NCBI GenBank assembly: GCA_033439795.1
Contig: JAUTDP010000001.1
Location: forward strand, 3,348,001-3,412,000
Direction of reading: 5' to 3'
From: Sordaria brevicollis
Lineage: Eukaryota; Ascomycota; Sordariomycetes; Sordariales; Sordariaceae
Length of the DNA: 64,000 nucleotides
How positions within the stretch are numbered: the stretch's first letter is position 1; each line of letters starts with the position of its first letter. Shown here one piece after another: positions 34,701 through 47,639 of this stretch. The notes beneath the pieces were generated by a model that saw nothing but the letters and a program-made list of their open reading frames with translations, had not been told where the DNA came from and did no database searches. Position numbers and translations under genes: made by a program.

Positions 34701-34764
34701 TCTTCCTTGCTATTGCCCGTCGCCAAAGTCAACAAAGCCACAGCCCGAACTTGTGATTGTCAAG
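31724..34764. other. Long intergenic region before glycogenin (3.0 kb)
   Basis: No ORF here has recognisable domains, introns or coding bias. Small AG-rich repeats (near 33870-33950) and a pyrimidine-rich 5' leader (about 34400-34660) are seen. It must carry the glycogenin promoter and may hold an unrecognised noncoding transcript. Confidence 0.5.
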
Positions 34765-37233
34765 ATGGCCATCACCAAAGGAGAGGATGTGTATGCCAGT
34801 GTAAGTCTTCCACTTCACCCTGTGGAGCCCCTCTGTTCTGTCTTCTGGCATTGCCTGTACCACGAGAACTCCGGTACTTGGTAATTGGGATCATGTTCGC
34901 GCATCTATCAACTGCCGCATTGTCCAATCGCAGTCTTTGCCTGCAGCCGCATGGCGCAAGCAGACTCAGACAGTCTCTGCGAAGAATCACAACAGCTGAC
35001 ATGCTCTTTTCGTCCGAATAGCTTCTCTTGAACGACGGCTACCTTCCTGGCGCTCTCGTTCTTGCCCACTCGCTGCGTGATGCCGGCACCACCAAGAAGC
35101 TCGCTATCTTGATCACCCCCGATACCGTCTCCAACGAGGTTGTGGAACAGCTCCAGGTAAGCCCGCCCACAATCTCTGATGCTGAAATCCCAAGCAGAAC
35201 GCATGGCTAACTCCTCTCAAGACCGTCTACGACTATGTCATCCCCGTCGACACGATCCAAAATGACCGACCGGCCAACCTGTTCCTCATGAACCGCCCCG
35301 ACTTGCACTCGGCCTTCACCAAGATCAACCTCTGGAAGCAGACCCAGTTCCGCAAGATTGTTTACATCGATGCCGACGTTGTTGCCTACAGAGCTCCCGA
35401 TGAGCTCTTCGACCTTCCTCACGCCTTCTCCGCCGCTCCCGATATTGGTTGGCCCGACCTTTTCAACACTGGTGTCATGGTTTTGTCGCCCAACATGGGT
35501 GATTACTACGCCATGTTGGCCATGGCCGAGAGGGGAATCTCGTTCGACGGTGCCGATCAGGGACTCTTGAACATGCACTTCAGGAATACCTACAACCGTC
35601 TGAGCTTCACCTACAACGTTACCCCCTCCGCCCACTACCAGTACATTCCCGCCTACAAGCACTTCCAGTCGAGCATCAACTTGATTCATTTCATTGGCTC
35701 AGAGAAGCCGTGGGTTCAGGGTCGTACCCAGACCACCGGAAGCGGAACTTACGATGAGATGATCGGAAGATGGTGGGCCGTTTATGATCGTCACTTCCGT
35801 GGCAATGTGAGTTCAGATTGCTTTTCCCGTGCTCCATCTACGATTAAACATATACTAACTTGGGTTTAACAGTCGAACAAGACTACCGACGTTGTTCAAA
35901 AGTTCGTGAAGGGAGAAGGCCAACAACGCAATGTCTCTTTCCAGATCCCTCCCAGCCAGAGCCACAACACCCAGAGCCAGACCACCCAAAGCACCTACAC
36001 TAGCCACGGAGTAACCTGGGACGCTTCAAGAAACTCCCCTCCGGCTGGCTCCAAGCCGGAAGCTGCCAACTTCCCACAGAAACAATACAAGATGTCCTCC
36101 AACACCGAGCAGTTTGTGGCGCCTGCCCGGTATCCCAGTCCACCCAAGGACATGTGGTACAAGGTCCCTGAGGCGGCTCCCACTCGCGAGACTGCCCCGA
36201 TCTTCCCTTGGGAGAAACAGGCTCCTGCACCCACTCGGGTCTTCCCCGAACCGCCTCCAGAGCAGCGAAAGCCCTCAGTTGCGTCAATTGCGACGCCGTC
36301 GGTCACGGCGTCGGTCACAGCGTCGCCTACCCTCGAGCCTAAGAGCGAGGCTGTCACCCCTACGACTCCCTCAAGCTCCAACCCATGGACCTCTTTCACA
36401 GCTAGAGGAAACGCATGGGATGATGTACCCGAAATCAACCGTTATGTCGACGCTTTGCAGAAGCACCGCCGCTCCGGCAGCAAGGGCTCAGCGGCAGCCA
36501 CTTCAAGGCCGACTAGTCCTGGTCGCGCTCAGAGCAGATCTAGGAGAAGCTCTAGAGTGACTGACTTCCCGACCGAGGATGATCGTCCGAGCCTTCCCGT
36601 CACACCTGCCCCCATCCAAGGACCGAGATCTTCGAGAGGTGAGAATCAGCCGCAGTTCCCTGCTGCTGCCGGCGTACCAGCGCAATCCGAATGGGTATGT
36701 ATAGATGCATGCATTTGAAGTTGCTAATTTCCAGCAGCCTCTAACACCCACCCTTGTGGTTTGGCTAACAGTAAATGTGATAACAGAATCCCGCGATTCA
36801 GCTTGAGAAGCTGGCCATACACCAGCACGAAACTTTGCAGAAGCTCGGTGAGCGACCTGCTTTTGGTGGAATGATTGGGACGGCGGGTAATGAGATCCCG
36901 GCTCGCGCACTCCCCTTTGGGTCCGAAGATGCAAGATCGCCAACTTATGTTGCCCAGTCTCCGTCGGTGCTTAGTCCTAAGCCGTTGAGAGCGAGTACAA
37001 CCGGAACGAACTCGGTACGCAGAATCTTGACGATTGACGAAGACGGAGGGAACATGCCGCTGACGACTGCCGAGAAAAAGACCCCGAGCCCGCTGCCCTC
37101 GCAGCCAAGCGTGATCATCGCCCCGCCGAGCTATCAGGGACCAGGTGCGGCTTTTGAGAAGGGAGAGGACTACCCGACTCATGAGACGCCTGCGCTTCCG
37201 ACGGAGGAGGAGAGAGATGTCCTTGAGACGTGA
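34765..37233 (+). CDS. gnn: Glycogenin (self-glucosylating glycogen initiator, GT8)
   Basis: Five exons: 34765-34800, 35022-35156, 35222-35806, 35873-36694, 36787-37233; 674 residues. All introns (221, 65, 66 and 92 nt) have GTAAGT/GTATGT-like donors. The catalytic GT8 domain occupies about residues 1-260: start MAITKGEDVYASLLLNDGYLPGALVL, DxD metal site D107-A-D109 in YIDADVVAY, then GADQGLLN and HFIGSEKPW. The long remaining part is Ser/Pro/Thr-rich and unordered; it includes WDDVPEINRYVDAL, reminiscent of the C-terminal glycogen-synthase-binding motif of glycogenins. Family knowledge: glycogenin attaches glucose to its own Tyr from UDP-glucose and primes glycogen synthase. The acceptor Tyr cannot be fixed from sequence alone. 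Confidence 0.93.
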
Positions 37234-38130
37234 TCAACGACATCGACCAACAACCAGGTACAAACAACACGTCGTGGGCTTGACTGCTGATAATTAACAT
37301 TCAGTGTACAACTTCCATGGGGGTGTATTCTTACCGGTGTACAAAAAGCTTAAAAAAGGTGGAAACCAAAAGGGCACGGGAGGAGGGGTGGTTCTGTTAC
37401 TGGAACGGCGTGACGATTTCTTTCCAGTTGACACCACTTTTGTGCGTGGAGGGCATATCTGAAACTGTGCATCGAAGGAAGGCTATTTGCTGGTGAAAGC
37501 TGGACACAAAGGAATCCGGTGATTGCAGTCTTGCTTTCGTCGGGTTTAATGTTTGGGGACAGCGACTTTTGGGCTTGGTTGCGGCATTGTGTTTCCTTAT
37601 ACCTCTCTGTTTATTTGCTCATGATTCAATGATAGATCTGTATTTCCTTTTCAACTCAATATACGACGACATGATTCATACTCGTCAAATTCAATGAGCT
37701 CTAACAACTACAAAATGAATCGGTCACATCACTGGCGTCGTCCTTGTGCTCATCGTCGGCGAGTTTGACTGTCATGCTTGTGAAGTTCAAAGTGGCTCAA
37801 TGTAAGTGGGGCGAACGTCAGGGGTAGGTAAACAAACCAATAAGTGATGCCAAGATGGACATTGATATTCCACCCCCCTTGCCATCCTTTTACAACTTGA
37901 GGTTTCTTTCACGATACCTGAATGCAAACGCTCGAATCCTCGGCTAAGTGAAATTAAAATTGCATACCATCAATGGCAAGTTGTACTGTTTTCCCATTGA
38001 AGGCTCGTGTTGATCAGCTTTCAAAGCAGTTATAAACCACCTGATAACAATACGTAGATGCATCTACGGTCTTCCTCAAACAACCGCCTTCTACCACCTC
38101 TGTCCTCATGACAGAACATTGCCTTTACGT
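37234..38130. other. Convergent intergenic region
   Basis: Shared 3' flank of the glycogenin gene (+) and the sphingomyelinase-like gene (-). No other element supported. Confidence 0.45.
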
Positions 38131-40355
38131 CTACTGCACGCTCCCATACCCAGACTTACACTGCTTACCCAACGCCGTGCTTCCACTGCGCATATAGCAT
38201 ATCTTTGCCTTCCTACACTCCTCCGTCTCACACTTCTTACTCTTGGCACTACTCTTGCCCTGATACTTTGTAAACAGCTCCACAAGCGTGGTATTCTTCT
38301 CCATCGCCTCCGTCACCTCATGCCAAAACGTCGCATTAAGCGGTGCCGTCTTAGGCCAGTTGATGGCAGACCCATAAACATCACGGGTTGAGTACTCGAA
38401 CTCATAAACCGGCCCTTGTCCCTCCTTGGAGGGGAGAGAGGTATAAGTTCCGACATCAGAGAAAAAGGTATAAGCGTCCATGACTTCCCACGTCCCGGTG
38501 TCGACTTCGTACATCCTGTATCCGGAGTTCAAGTTCTGGAGGGGAGTCAAAGAGGGGCCCATCCACCCCGTCACTAACGCGTTGTCGCTGGTTTGGGCAG
38601 TGCCGTTTCCGCGGTAGTACAGAGAAAACTGGTCCTCGTGCGAGTGCCCGAAAAAGATGTTGGCGATCACATCCGGGCTGTAGCGCTCGACGATCTGGTA
38701 GAAGTAATCGGCGCTGTTGGGGAGAGCGGATCCACCGTCCCATCCGGTGGGAATGTGCGCGTTGATCCAGACGCGCTGGTGCTTGTCTTCGGCAGATTGG
38801 AGTTCGTCGATTAAGAAGGACCACATGCCGCTGAAGTCAGGGTTGGAAGCGTTGAGGAGGGCGAAGGGGTTGTGTTGGTAGTATAGGTCGCTGTTGAGGG
38901 TGATTACTTTTAGGTTCTTGTGTTGGCGGGGAGAGACGGCGTAGGAGGCGTAGTGCGTCGCGGCTTGGTGCGCGACGTTGGGGGAGATCCAGTCGTAGTG
39001 CTGCCACAGGCCGGAGACGTGCTCGTAGTTCCACGAGAATTGCTGGCCCAGGGTGCCGTTGTTGTCGATGGCGTAAGGAGTTTCGTAGTCGGCGGGCGCG
39101 GTGTCGTGGTTGCCGAGGGCGGTGTAGATGGGGCCCGAGATGTAGGCTCTGAACATCTCCCAGATGGCGAGCTCGCTGGCCTCGATGTAGGCGCGCGAGG
39201 CTTGGACTTCGTCGTCATGGGCGATCATGTCGCCGGTATAGAGGGTGAAGGCGGGAGGGTTCTTGGCGGAGGTGCCGGTCAAGGGACCAATGGACTGGAG
39301 AGCGGCGACGGCGAGGTAGAAGGGGGAGTCGCACTTGTAGTAGCCGAAGAGGGGAGCGGAGACGGAGATCTTGGGGACTGAACCGTTGGCTGGTGGTTCG
39401 GAGTAGCGACAGCACATGTAGGACGTGCAGTTGGCTTCGGATCCAGTGCTGTAACGAGGGTCTAAACTACCAGTTAGTATGATGGTCGGCATCAGTATAG
39501 TCAGTAGGCCGGCTTACCAAGATGGAGATCTGACAAGTGCAAAATTTTTACTGTCTTCCCACTCCGGCGAGGCACAACAGGCTTCTTGGGCTTGGGCTTG
39601 GGGAACTTGGCCTTGACGGAAGTGACGGTAGGATACGGGCAGGTGCCCTTGCGAAGATACGAGCAGATGTATTGGCCATCAAGTCCGGCAACATCAGCAT
39701 ACGCGAGAATCTGTGTCCACGAAGCGCCAGACGCGTTGTGGCCATATGTGAGTTCACAACTGCTGTAGGTGCTGAACTTGAGCTTCTGGCAGAGCTGTAC
39801 CATGCCGGTTGGGAAGTGAGTGGGAGCCAACTTGGCGACCATTTTGCCCACGGCCAGGGCAGCAGTACATTTGGAACATGTGTCCGATCCTCCAGTGTTG
39901 TTGCTCTCGAAGAGTCGAAGAACTTCAGAAACAGCTGCTGAAACGATAGCCTCCCCAGTAGCATCTGATAGGTTTGCTGCGGCTTGGGGAAGGATGACTG
40001 GATCATCGCTGGAATCCGGAACGTTTCTCGGGTCTGTAAGATTGAATGGGAAAGTGACATTCAAAACGGGATCATATAAGATGGGCTGAGGCTGGTTTGT
40101 AGGACCCGGCTTGACTAAGAATGACACATCAGAGTTAATACTCGCGCTTTGTCGACAAGTGAGATAGATTTAACATATCATCTTACCATAGTAACTTGAG
40201 AACACCGAGGCTGGGAAAGTACCGGGCACAGTGAAGACAGAAACAGAGCCGGGATAAGAGACATCATCTTCATGGTGTGCTGGAGGTTGTTTTGGATGAG
40301 CAAAGGCTGGCACAATGGCCATTGCCATCATGGAGCACCGAAAGAAGCCCACCAT
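38131..40355 (-). CDS. Secreted acid-sphingomyelinase-like phosphodiesterase (saposin B plus metallophosphoesterase)
   Basis: Three exons on the minus strand: 40355-40187, 40114-39518, 39461-38131; 698 residues; introns 72 and 56 nt. Seen: signal peptide (MVGFFRCSMMAMAIVPAFA); a saposin-B-like segment with paired cysteines (CSKCTAALAVG, LCQKLKFSTYSSC); then the calcineurin-like fold with all metal motifs: LSDLHLDPRY, TGDM, GNHD, INAHIPTG and FFGHSHEDQ. Many NxS/T sites suggest heavy glycosylation. The second intron falls inside the first metal motif, between LHL and D. Family knowledge: acid sphingomyelinases split sphingomyelin to ceramide and phosphocholine outside the cell or in the vacuole; fungal members may act on inositol-sphingolipids or phospholipids. 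The exact substrate is not shown. Confidence 0.92.
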
Positions 40356-41688
40356 GGTCGTCGGCCTTGAGAAGCAAGAAACTTGCTATTTTCTCTGATG
40401 GAAGAGAGCTCAAGCGATTCTTCTCTCGAGCTTCACCGACTCAAGAGGACATCAACGTATTTATGCGGCAGGAGGCTGGAGAAGAATCCTAGCTTCCTTC
40501 CCCATGGGCACTGGATGCAACAAAACTTACCTCCAGCCAAAATAGGAAGTTCGTTTTCCATGTGGTAAAGATCCACAGATTTGAATTTGTTAACATCGAG
40601 GTACTCAGGTCGTACCGGTTGCCCGACCCCTCCTAGTCTATGATAACGACCCCTGATTAGTGACTTAAGTGTACCTTCCTCCTTATCACTGCCGTTTGTT
40701 CCCTGGGACAAGGTGATTGTGAAGATGCTGGGAAAGCTTATTGCCGAATTAGCACGTTCAGAAGTGCCATGATCCAATTGGGTGTGAGAGTTGCTTATAG
40801 CTCGCAGACCTCCGACCTCCGAGTGTCCAACCTCCAGCCAGATTTTGCCCAGATTAGCCTTTTCCACTGAACTTAACCACACGAAAAGTCTTCCTTATGT
40901 TCCAATCTGCTTGGATAGCTCGACGTAAGCCTGGCACATGGGAAGGTCAAGCAAAGCTTGGGAGGATACATTGTGAGGTTAAACCTTTGTGCTGGTGTTC
41001 GTGATCAATGGGAATTATGCGTTGCGAAGACGCGACAACTCTCGGTTACCTGCCTTTTCTTGTACATAGGCACACAATATTGAAAGCCTCGAGTACTGAT
41101 ATTCCCTTGATTGATACAGCGTCCTCATTGTTCTTGGACAGAAACATGATTGCCAAAACCTATGATAAAGGTGAGAGCGCAGTGAGAGCATTCGCCGGTC
41201 ATAGACGATACACACCGGTCTCGGCAACTTTGCCCACGGCAACGCTCATGGCGATGGCATCGTCGTTTGCTCGGGAGGTTGGTTAACATCAGAACAGCAC
41301 TGCCAAAAGGCCATGACCAATAGAGAGCATGTTGCTGGGTCTTCCATCTGATGTTGAGGGAGGTTCTATTCAGCCAAATGAATGAACAATGGAACTTATC
41401 GCAAAGGCCGAGACTCTGCCGCCGTGATTCATCCGATCTTGGGGATGCGAGATGTTTCGGATGGAAACAAAATGGGCTTGCCTATTATCTCTGCCTCAAA
41501 TCTGTGGTTGAATAACAACCTGGTGGGGGGTGATAGTCAAAATCCAACTTGAATTGTTTCGAAGGCATACTTTTCTCCTCCTTTCGCTCTTCCAACCTCA
41601 TTCATCCCACTTTTGAGATTGAACTTTGACAACAACAACAGAGCAGACGGAATCGACAGCTCGGGACCACACCAGCAACAGGCAAACA
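40356..41688. other. Divergent promoter region
   Basis: 1.3 kb between the sphingomyelinase-like gene (-) and the chromodomain gene (+). No ORF with support; it must carry two promoters. Confidence 0.45.
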
Positions 41689-44600
41689 ATGCCCGGCACG
41701 AAGAAAGGTCGAAAGACAGAAGTTGGGAAGCCTAAGATGGCTTCAAAGAAGACTTTACCTGCTGAAAAGGCGCAGGAATTACCAAAGTAAGTGTCGGAGC
41801 TATTCTCATTAAGGTTGTTGTTGGTGAGAGGAAGATTGGATCAACAATGTTTCAGAATGTACTCAATCCAGTTACAGTGGCTCAGTGGCTTTATCAGTGC
41901 TGCATTGCACCGAGCTACTCCGACAAAAAGCAAAAGGCTGGCCAATCATGGAGTCTTTTGCGGCGGAGATGGGGCTTAACAGCACCGTTAGCGGCAAAGA
42001 ACAGTGGCTGACTTGTGTCTAAGCAGTGCGGCTGCAGGAGGCGATGTCAGCCTTGCCGAACCATTCGCGGTCAACCATCAGGGCCGAAACAACGACGACG
42101 CAGCTGCAGCACACGAAGCTTGGAGAAGAAAGCTCGCCGAAAGCGCGAGACGAGCTGTTCAAAGAATTGGACAGTTCCGTCACAAGTCGAACCGTCCAAA
42201 GCGCACCGCGAAGCAAAGCGCGCCGGCAGATCCGCCCTTGACACCTCTCCGGCGCAGCAGCCGTGTCCTTGTCCCCAAGAAGATCACTGAAAAAGTCACG
42301 GCCGGGAAGGTCATGCCCAGAGGGCGCCCCAAGAAGTCAACCAAGGCCAAAAAGCCGAAGAAGGAAGCATCAGAGACCTACTACTCTGTCCGGCGCATTG
42401 CTGCGGAAAAGACCGAAAAGGGACAGCTGTTCTACCTGATCGACTGGGCTAACAACCCCGAGACTGGAGAGAGCTACGATCCGACCTGGGTATGTTTGAG
42501 CTCCATATGTTGTTTTGAAACGCTGTATACTAACCTTCACTGCGCTTACAGGAACCAGCCGATTACGTGACCCTCGCTGCAATCGCCGATTGGGAGAAGA
42601 ACAAGAACAAGGCGACTCAGAGCGACGACAACAACGATACCGAGCAAGAGAACAGACGTCAGGACGAGGAAGACGAGGAAGACGACATACCACTCATTCG
42701 CCGCCGCCAGAAGCGCAGACCCTCGCTGGACCGAGAGGAGCAGCAGCCAAAGAAGCGAGCTCGGGCCGCCGACACGCAGGTGCAGGAAGACACGGGCGCG
42801 AACCTTCGTGTGAAGCACGTCGAGATTGCAGTTGAGATTCCGCGCGAGGCAACTGTCGACCCATCCGACTTTGTCCCCGTTCTTGTTTCATCACAGGCAG
42901 GTTCTCAGCCCGCCTCGCAGCACCCGGAACCCGCAGCAACAAAGGAGATCAGCCAGCGGACGATTCCCGACTCGCAAGATCTGGGCGACTCCTTAGCATC
43001 CGTCTTGCCCGAAACCCAGAAAGAGTCAGAAATTCTGCTTGAAGAGGAAGTTACCTCTAGCGACTACCATTCAGCGGTGGAAAATCCGGAATCCGAGGGT
43101 CTTGCTATTCAGTCTCCCTCGTTAGCATCTGTCCAGGATCAGTCGACGCAGGCTGGGACTGAGATTCCGTCTAGACAGGTCGAAAGCCATCTGGACCTTG
43201 AACCACAGTCGATAATCTCCTCCAACGATCAGCAAACGGTAGCCGAAGAGGCCTCGGCCGAACAGGTGCAGGATTCATTACCGAGCAGCTCCCCGCCTGG
43301 AAGATTCCTGACGCAAGTCGAACTCGATTATCTATTGGCACAGACCGCGGATAGGTCAGGAGTCATCCTCTCAACTAGCCAAGTCGTGAGCCAAAACACC
43401 GACGACGGCAGCCAAGGCCCTCCGAACGACACAGTTCACAATACAACAAGTGGAACTACGCACCATTCACTGCAAGCCTCGAACAGCGCCCCTTCACAGG
43501 CCGCCCAGGTTTTACCCCCTTCCAGCAGCATTTCACAGCAGCTGCGCAGCCAAATCGAATTCCCCAGCTTGATTGAGAATTCCACACAATCCGAACGGGC
43601 GGCCCACAACAGCCAAACCGACAGCGACGTCGTTCCGGCCACCCTGCAAAAAGAGGTCAGTGGCACCAAAGAGTGGCCAAGTGGCATCAAACAAGAATCG
43701 CCAGCATCATCACACATGATCCTGCGCACACTCGACATAAATCAGCCCACTGAACAGCTGGATTCTGACTACAATAGCAGAATCGACCGTGAGGCATCTT
43801 CCCATAATTCGAATACCCCTCTTCCTCCTTCATCGCCTTTGCCCACGGCGGATCCTTCAACACCCCACACACCTATTTCGCACGAAGACTGCGAAACTGC
43901 TGACTTCAGCATGGACGACTCGTTCTCGGCGGAGACGCCCCAGATCTCAGCAACGGAGACGCTACAACGGTTGCGAGAGCAGATTTACGGCAAACAGTCC
44001 GACGAGTCGGAGCCTTCCACACTCCTAACCTCACCAGCGGCACATCTCGACCTCCACACAACCGAGCCCGAGCAACAAGAACAGCAGCAGACCGTAATTT
44101 CGCCAGCCGATGTTTTCCCGGCGCCCCACCCTGATCCGGTGGAATCTTGGGACATCCAGCCCTCAGGTAATATTCTTCACAGCATCGATCCGAGTCCAGG
44201 ATTGCATCCGAGCTCAGTCATCTCCAGCGGTGAGCCCATCTCTGCTGTCGAGCAGCTGAGACGTAGTCTGGGGCTCCCTTTCACCCCCCACGTCCCACAT
44301 ACAGAGCTCGAGATCTCCCCTGAGCCTGCGGAAACCCATGTTCATGTAGTGGCCGACGAGATGCCTGCAACCATTGCCCCTTCTGATTTGGGTGGCTCAG
44401 CCGGTCACGATGCACTGCCTTCACATGAACACGTCGACTTCGAACAGAACAACGACACTATGTCTCACACATCTCGGAACATGGACTCTGAGGAGACTGA
44501 TGAGGAAATCGAGTTGACAGAGTTTATTGTGACTCTGCCAATGGCCGCAAATTCGCGACCTCAATACCTCGAAGCCATCGACAGGAACAAAGCTGCAATG

Positions 44601-46573
44601 GATGAGTTTTGCCAGACCTTCAGCGACTCTCACCCGGCGATGCCCAGCGATGCTGTTACTGCAAAGATCGACTCCTTGTTCCAGCGACTAGCTGATCTCT
44701 GCGACCTGCCAGCCTACGCTGACACCATCCCCGCGATGACACCCACCGAGATGAGGAAGCACGCGACGGGGACAAACACCAAGTTCTCATTTGTCTATGA
44801 GTTTCTCCACCTAGCTCGTGATTTGAATCTCCGTGTTCTCATCCTTTGCCGACCTGGTAGGACATTTGACTACTTGGAAGCAGTGGTTTCTACACCTGGC
44901 TTCAACTACAACGTTCTTGGACGTGACGAGCCAACACCCTCTGATGAGCCTTCCGATGGGTTGTGGGTGGTATTGGCTTCACCAGACCAGGATATGTCCG
45001 CTGTCCGTGGACCCATCGATGTGGTCATCAAATTCGATCATGAGACGAGGTCAGCCAAGTTGCCGCCCGGTATTCTCCCCGTCGTTCTGTCTCTCGTAGT
45101 CTCCTACAGTCTTGAGCATGTTGATCTCCAACTCAACCAAATGGGACACGAGTTGAGTGAACTGAAGAAGAAGAACGCTCTTGCCCTCGCCATTGCTACT
45201 CCGACGGCGAGAAGGTTGTTTGTAGCCCCACCAGATGAAGGACATGAGCCGCACAAAGCCGCTGAGTACTTTGCTTCCTTTATACAGAACCCCGACCATG
45301 GGTTGTCGTGGGATCCGCAAGTTCTTCCTGCGGACGTCTTTGATGGATGGTTGCGTACCCAGGACCACCGCATGGAGACAGTTCAGCATGTCCTTCCTTC
45401 AAGAGATGCCACTGGCCGCAAGCGCCACTTGGTAAGTTTTGCACATCCTGACCTGTCTTATCACGCCCCATGGACAACTTACTGACTGAAACACAGGAGG
45501 AGGAAGATACTGGCACACCCAAGCGAGCCCGGCTCTCTCAGACCCAGACTCCTCGGCACAGCACACCGTCACAACTATCAGACTTGCTGAAGGGCACCTT
45601 GGAGAAATACCCCGGTAAACCCGCAACAGGCTTCATGGAGGTTTCAGTAGAACAGCTCGAAGCCCTCGCTTTCAGGATCTTTGAGCTGGAGTCCGACCTC
45701 GAGCGTGAAGCCAGCGACGAGAACCGAACCCGTGTGCTCGCCCGGAACCTCAGCATCGAACTAGAATCCTACAAGCGCACGGTCGAAGTTCTCGAGCCCA
45801 AGTACAACGAAGCGCTTAACGACCGCAGCACTTTCGAGAAGACCTGCAAGAAAGCCGTCGACGACAACGCCGCCGCGCAGAAGCGGCTCGAGGCCAGCAA
45901 ACACGACCTCGACACCGCCAAGCAAGAAAACAAGGCTCTCGAAGCCAAGCTCTCGGACGCCAACTCGCAGCTCGCCAACTCTTCCAACCCTGACTTATCC
46001 CGTCTCGCGCGCGCCGAGCAAGAGCTCGCGGAGACCAGGACCAAGCTTGCCGCGCTGGAGAAGCGCATGGCCACCACGACCAACGAGATGGAATACAGCC
46101 GCTCGGCGTACCAGAACGCGTCCAACGCGCACACAGAACTCAACAACGAGAACGTGCAACTAAAGCGTAAGATCGAGGAGCTCGAGCGCAAAGCTTCCGA
46201 GAACGTGGTGCGTGTCAACCAGATCAACGCCGACCAAGAGAAGAAATTCTTGGGAAAACAAAACGACGAGTACCGCGCCATTATCCGCGACCGCGAGCGG
46301 GAGCTCGAGACGGCGCGCGCCGAGCTGAGACACCTCAAGAGCGGAAGGCGCGAGACCCGCCAGGCTAGCGTCCCGCGGAGTCCGCGCACGACGACGGGCA
46401 TCATGAGCCCCCGGACGACGGTTGGAAGACGGAATGCTGGCAACAGCAACACGGATACGGCGGCGAGTAGTCGCGGGAACAGCCCGGCTCCCGGAAATGC
46501 TAGTGATGGCAATGGAAATGGAAATGGAGGTGGCATGAGTTACAATCCCCGGTGGGGGCACCTGCGTGATTAG
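41689..46573 (+). CDS. Chromodomain protein with AT-hook and HDA1-complex-subunit-2/3-like region (CDP-2-like candidate)
   Basis: Four exons: 41689-41786, 42024-42489, 42552-45431, 45497-46573; 1506 residues. Introns 237, 62 and 65 nt. Order: basic N terminus; AT-hook PRGRPKK at about 131-137; chromodomain at about 152-205 (YYSVRRI...FYLIDW...DPTWEPADYV), split by intron 2 just after DPTW; a long Ser/Gln/Glu-rich disordered stretch to about 850; then a region at about 852-1140 with SFVYEFLHLARDLNLRVLILCRPGRTF and GLWVVLASPD that resembles the helicase-like part of yeast Hda2/Hda3; finally a strong coiled coil (about 1175-1430). Inference: reader subunit of a class-II HDAC complex, comparable to Neurospora HCHC, where CDP-2 is the chromodomain partner of HDA-1 and HP1. 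Orthology to CDP-2 is likely but unproven. Confidence 0.8.
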
Positions 46574-47639
46574 GACGTGACGATTGGGAGCCAACGTAGC
46601 CGGGGTAATCGGGGCGGTCAGAGGAGCGGGAGAGCGAGATCGGTGAGTGTATGAAATGAGAGAAAGAGAACGTCTTTTCATCTTTCATGGTCATTGATAA
46701 GGGCACATCAGGGGAAAGAAAGACAGGCTACTGCCAGAGATTGGTTGGTGTTTGGCCAACCAGTTGACTCCTCTTGACGAGCAGGTGGAATGCGTGGTTG
46801 CCGAATTATTGCTTTCGTCAAAGTCACAGACTTGGCTGGTTCCTTTTTGCTCTCTTTTTCTTTTCCGTTTTTTTTTTCCCCTCTGTTTTTCTACAGCCGA
46901 TAGGAGGGACTTCTTACAACAATACCCGTTCCCTTAACTTTCAAGGCTCTGGTTAGACCACTTATTTCATATCTGTTTTTCGTTTTTTCATGTGGCTCAA
47001 AGGCCGATGGCAGGTAACCAAGTTGCATTTTTAAGGGTTGAGGGATGCATACGGAAAGAAATTGAAAGGCACTCGGCGCAGTCAGGTTGTTTACCTTTGC
47101 TCTAGATACTTTACTTACTTGAAGGAATCAAATGAAGATCGCTTATCAACATCCCACCTTCGAATTCTGCTGTGCCTCTCAAATTCGCGGTTTGGTAAAG
47201 ACATATGTCTTACTGCTCGTGGCGGTCACTTTGTCACGGTATGTCGTATGAAAACAAAGTATCTGACTGGGTCGACAATCATGATATATTTATCCAACTT
47301 TCTAACACAAATTTGACAACTCGTTCGATTCATCTCTCTAAAGCCTCTCCCCGGATATAGTTAGACCCTTATTTCCAGTCATAAAGAGTCTTTTGGTCAA
47401 AGAAACATGTACAGTATCAGGGAAGCAGCGCATAGTGATTTTCTCTCGAGTCATGATGAGTTCCAATACACACACGCGCCTTCCTTTTTCACTTAACTTC
47501 TCACTGTCTCTCACCTCATGGGCTTCCGTTATTTTCCTCACTTCCGCTTTCAAAACTTCTGGGAGGGCGATGATTGTTGGGCCGTTTGGATGGTGATCGT
47601 CATGGTATCTTCTAAATTACGGCGATACTAGTAAATGAT
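46574..47639. other. Convergent intergenic region
   Basis: Shared 3' flank of the chromodomain gene (+) and cox6 (-). Pyrimidine-rich runs occur at 46850-46890. No gene supported. Confidence 0.45.
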
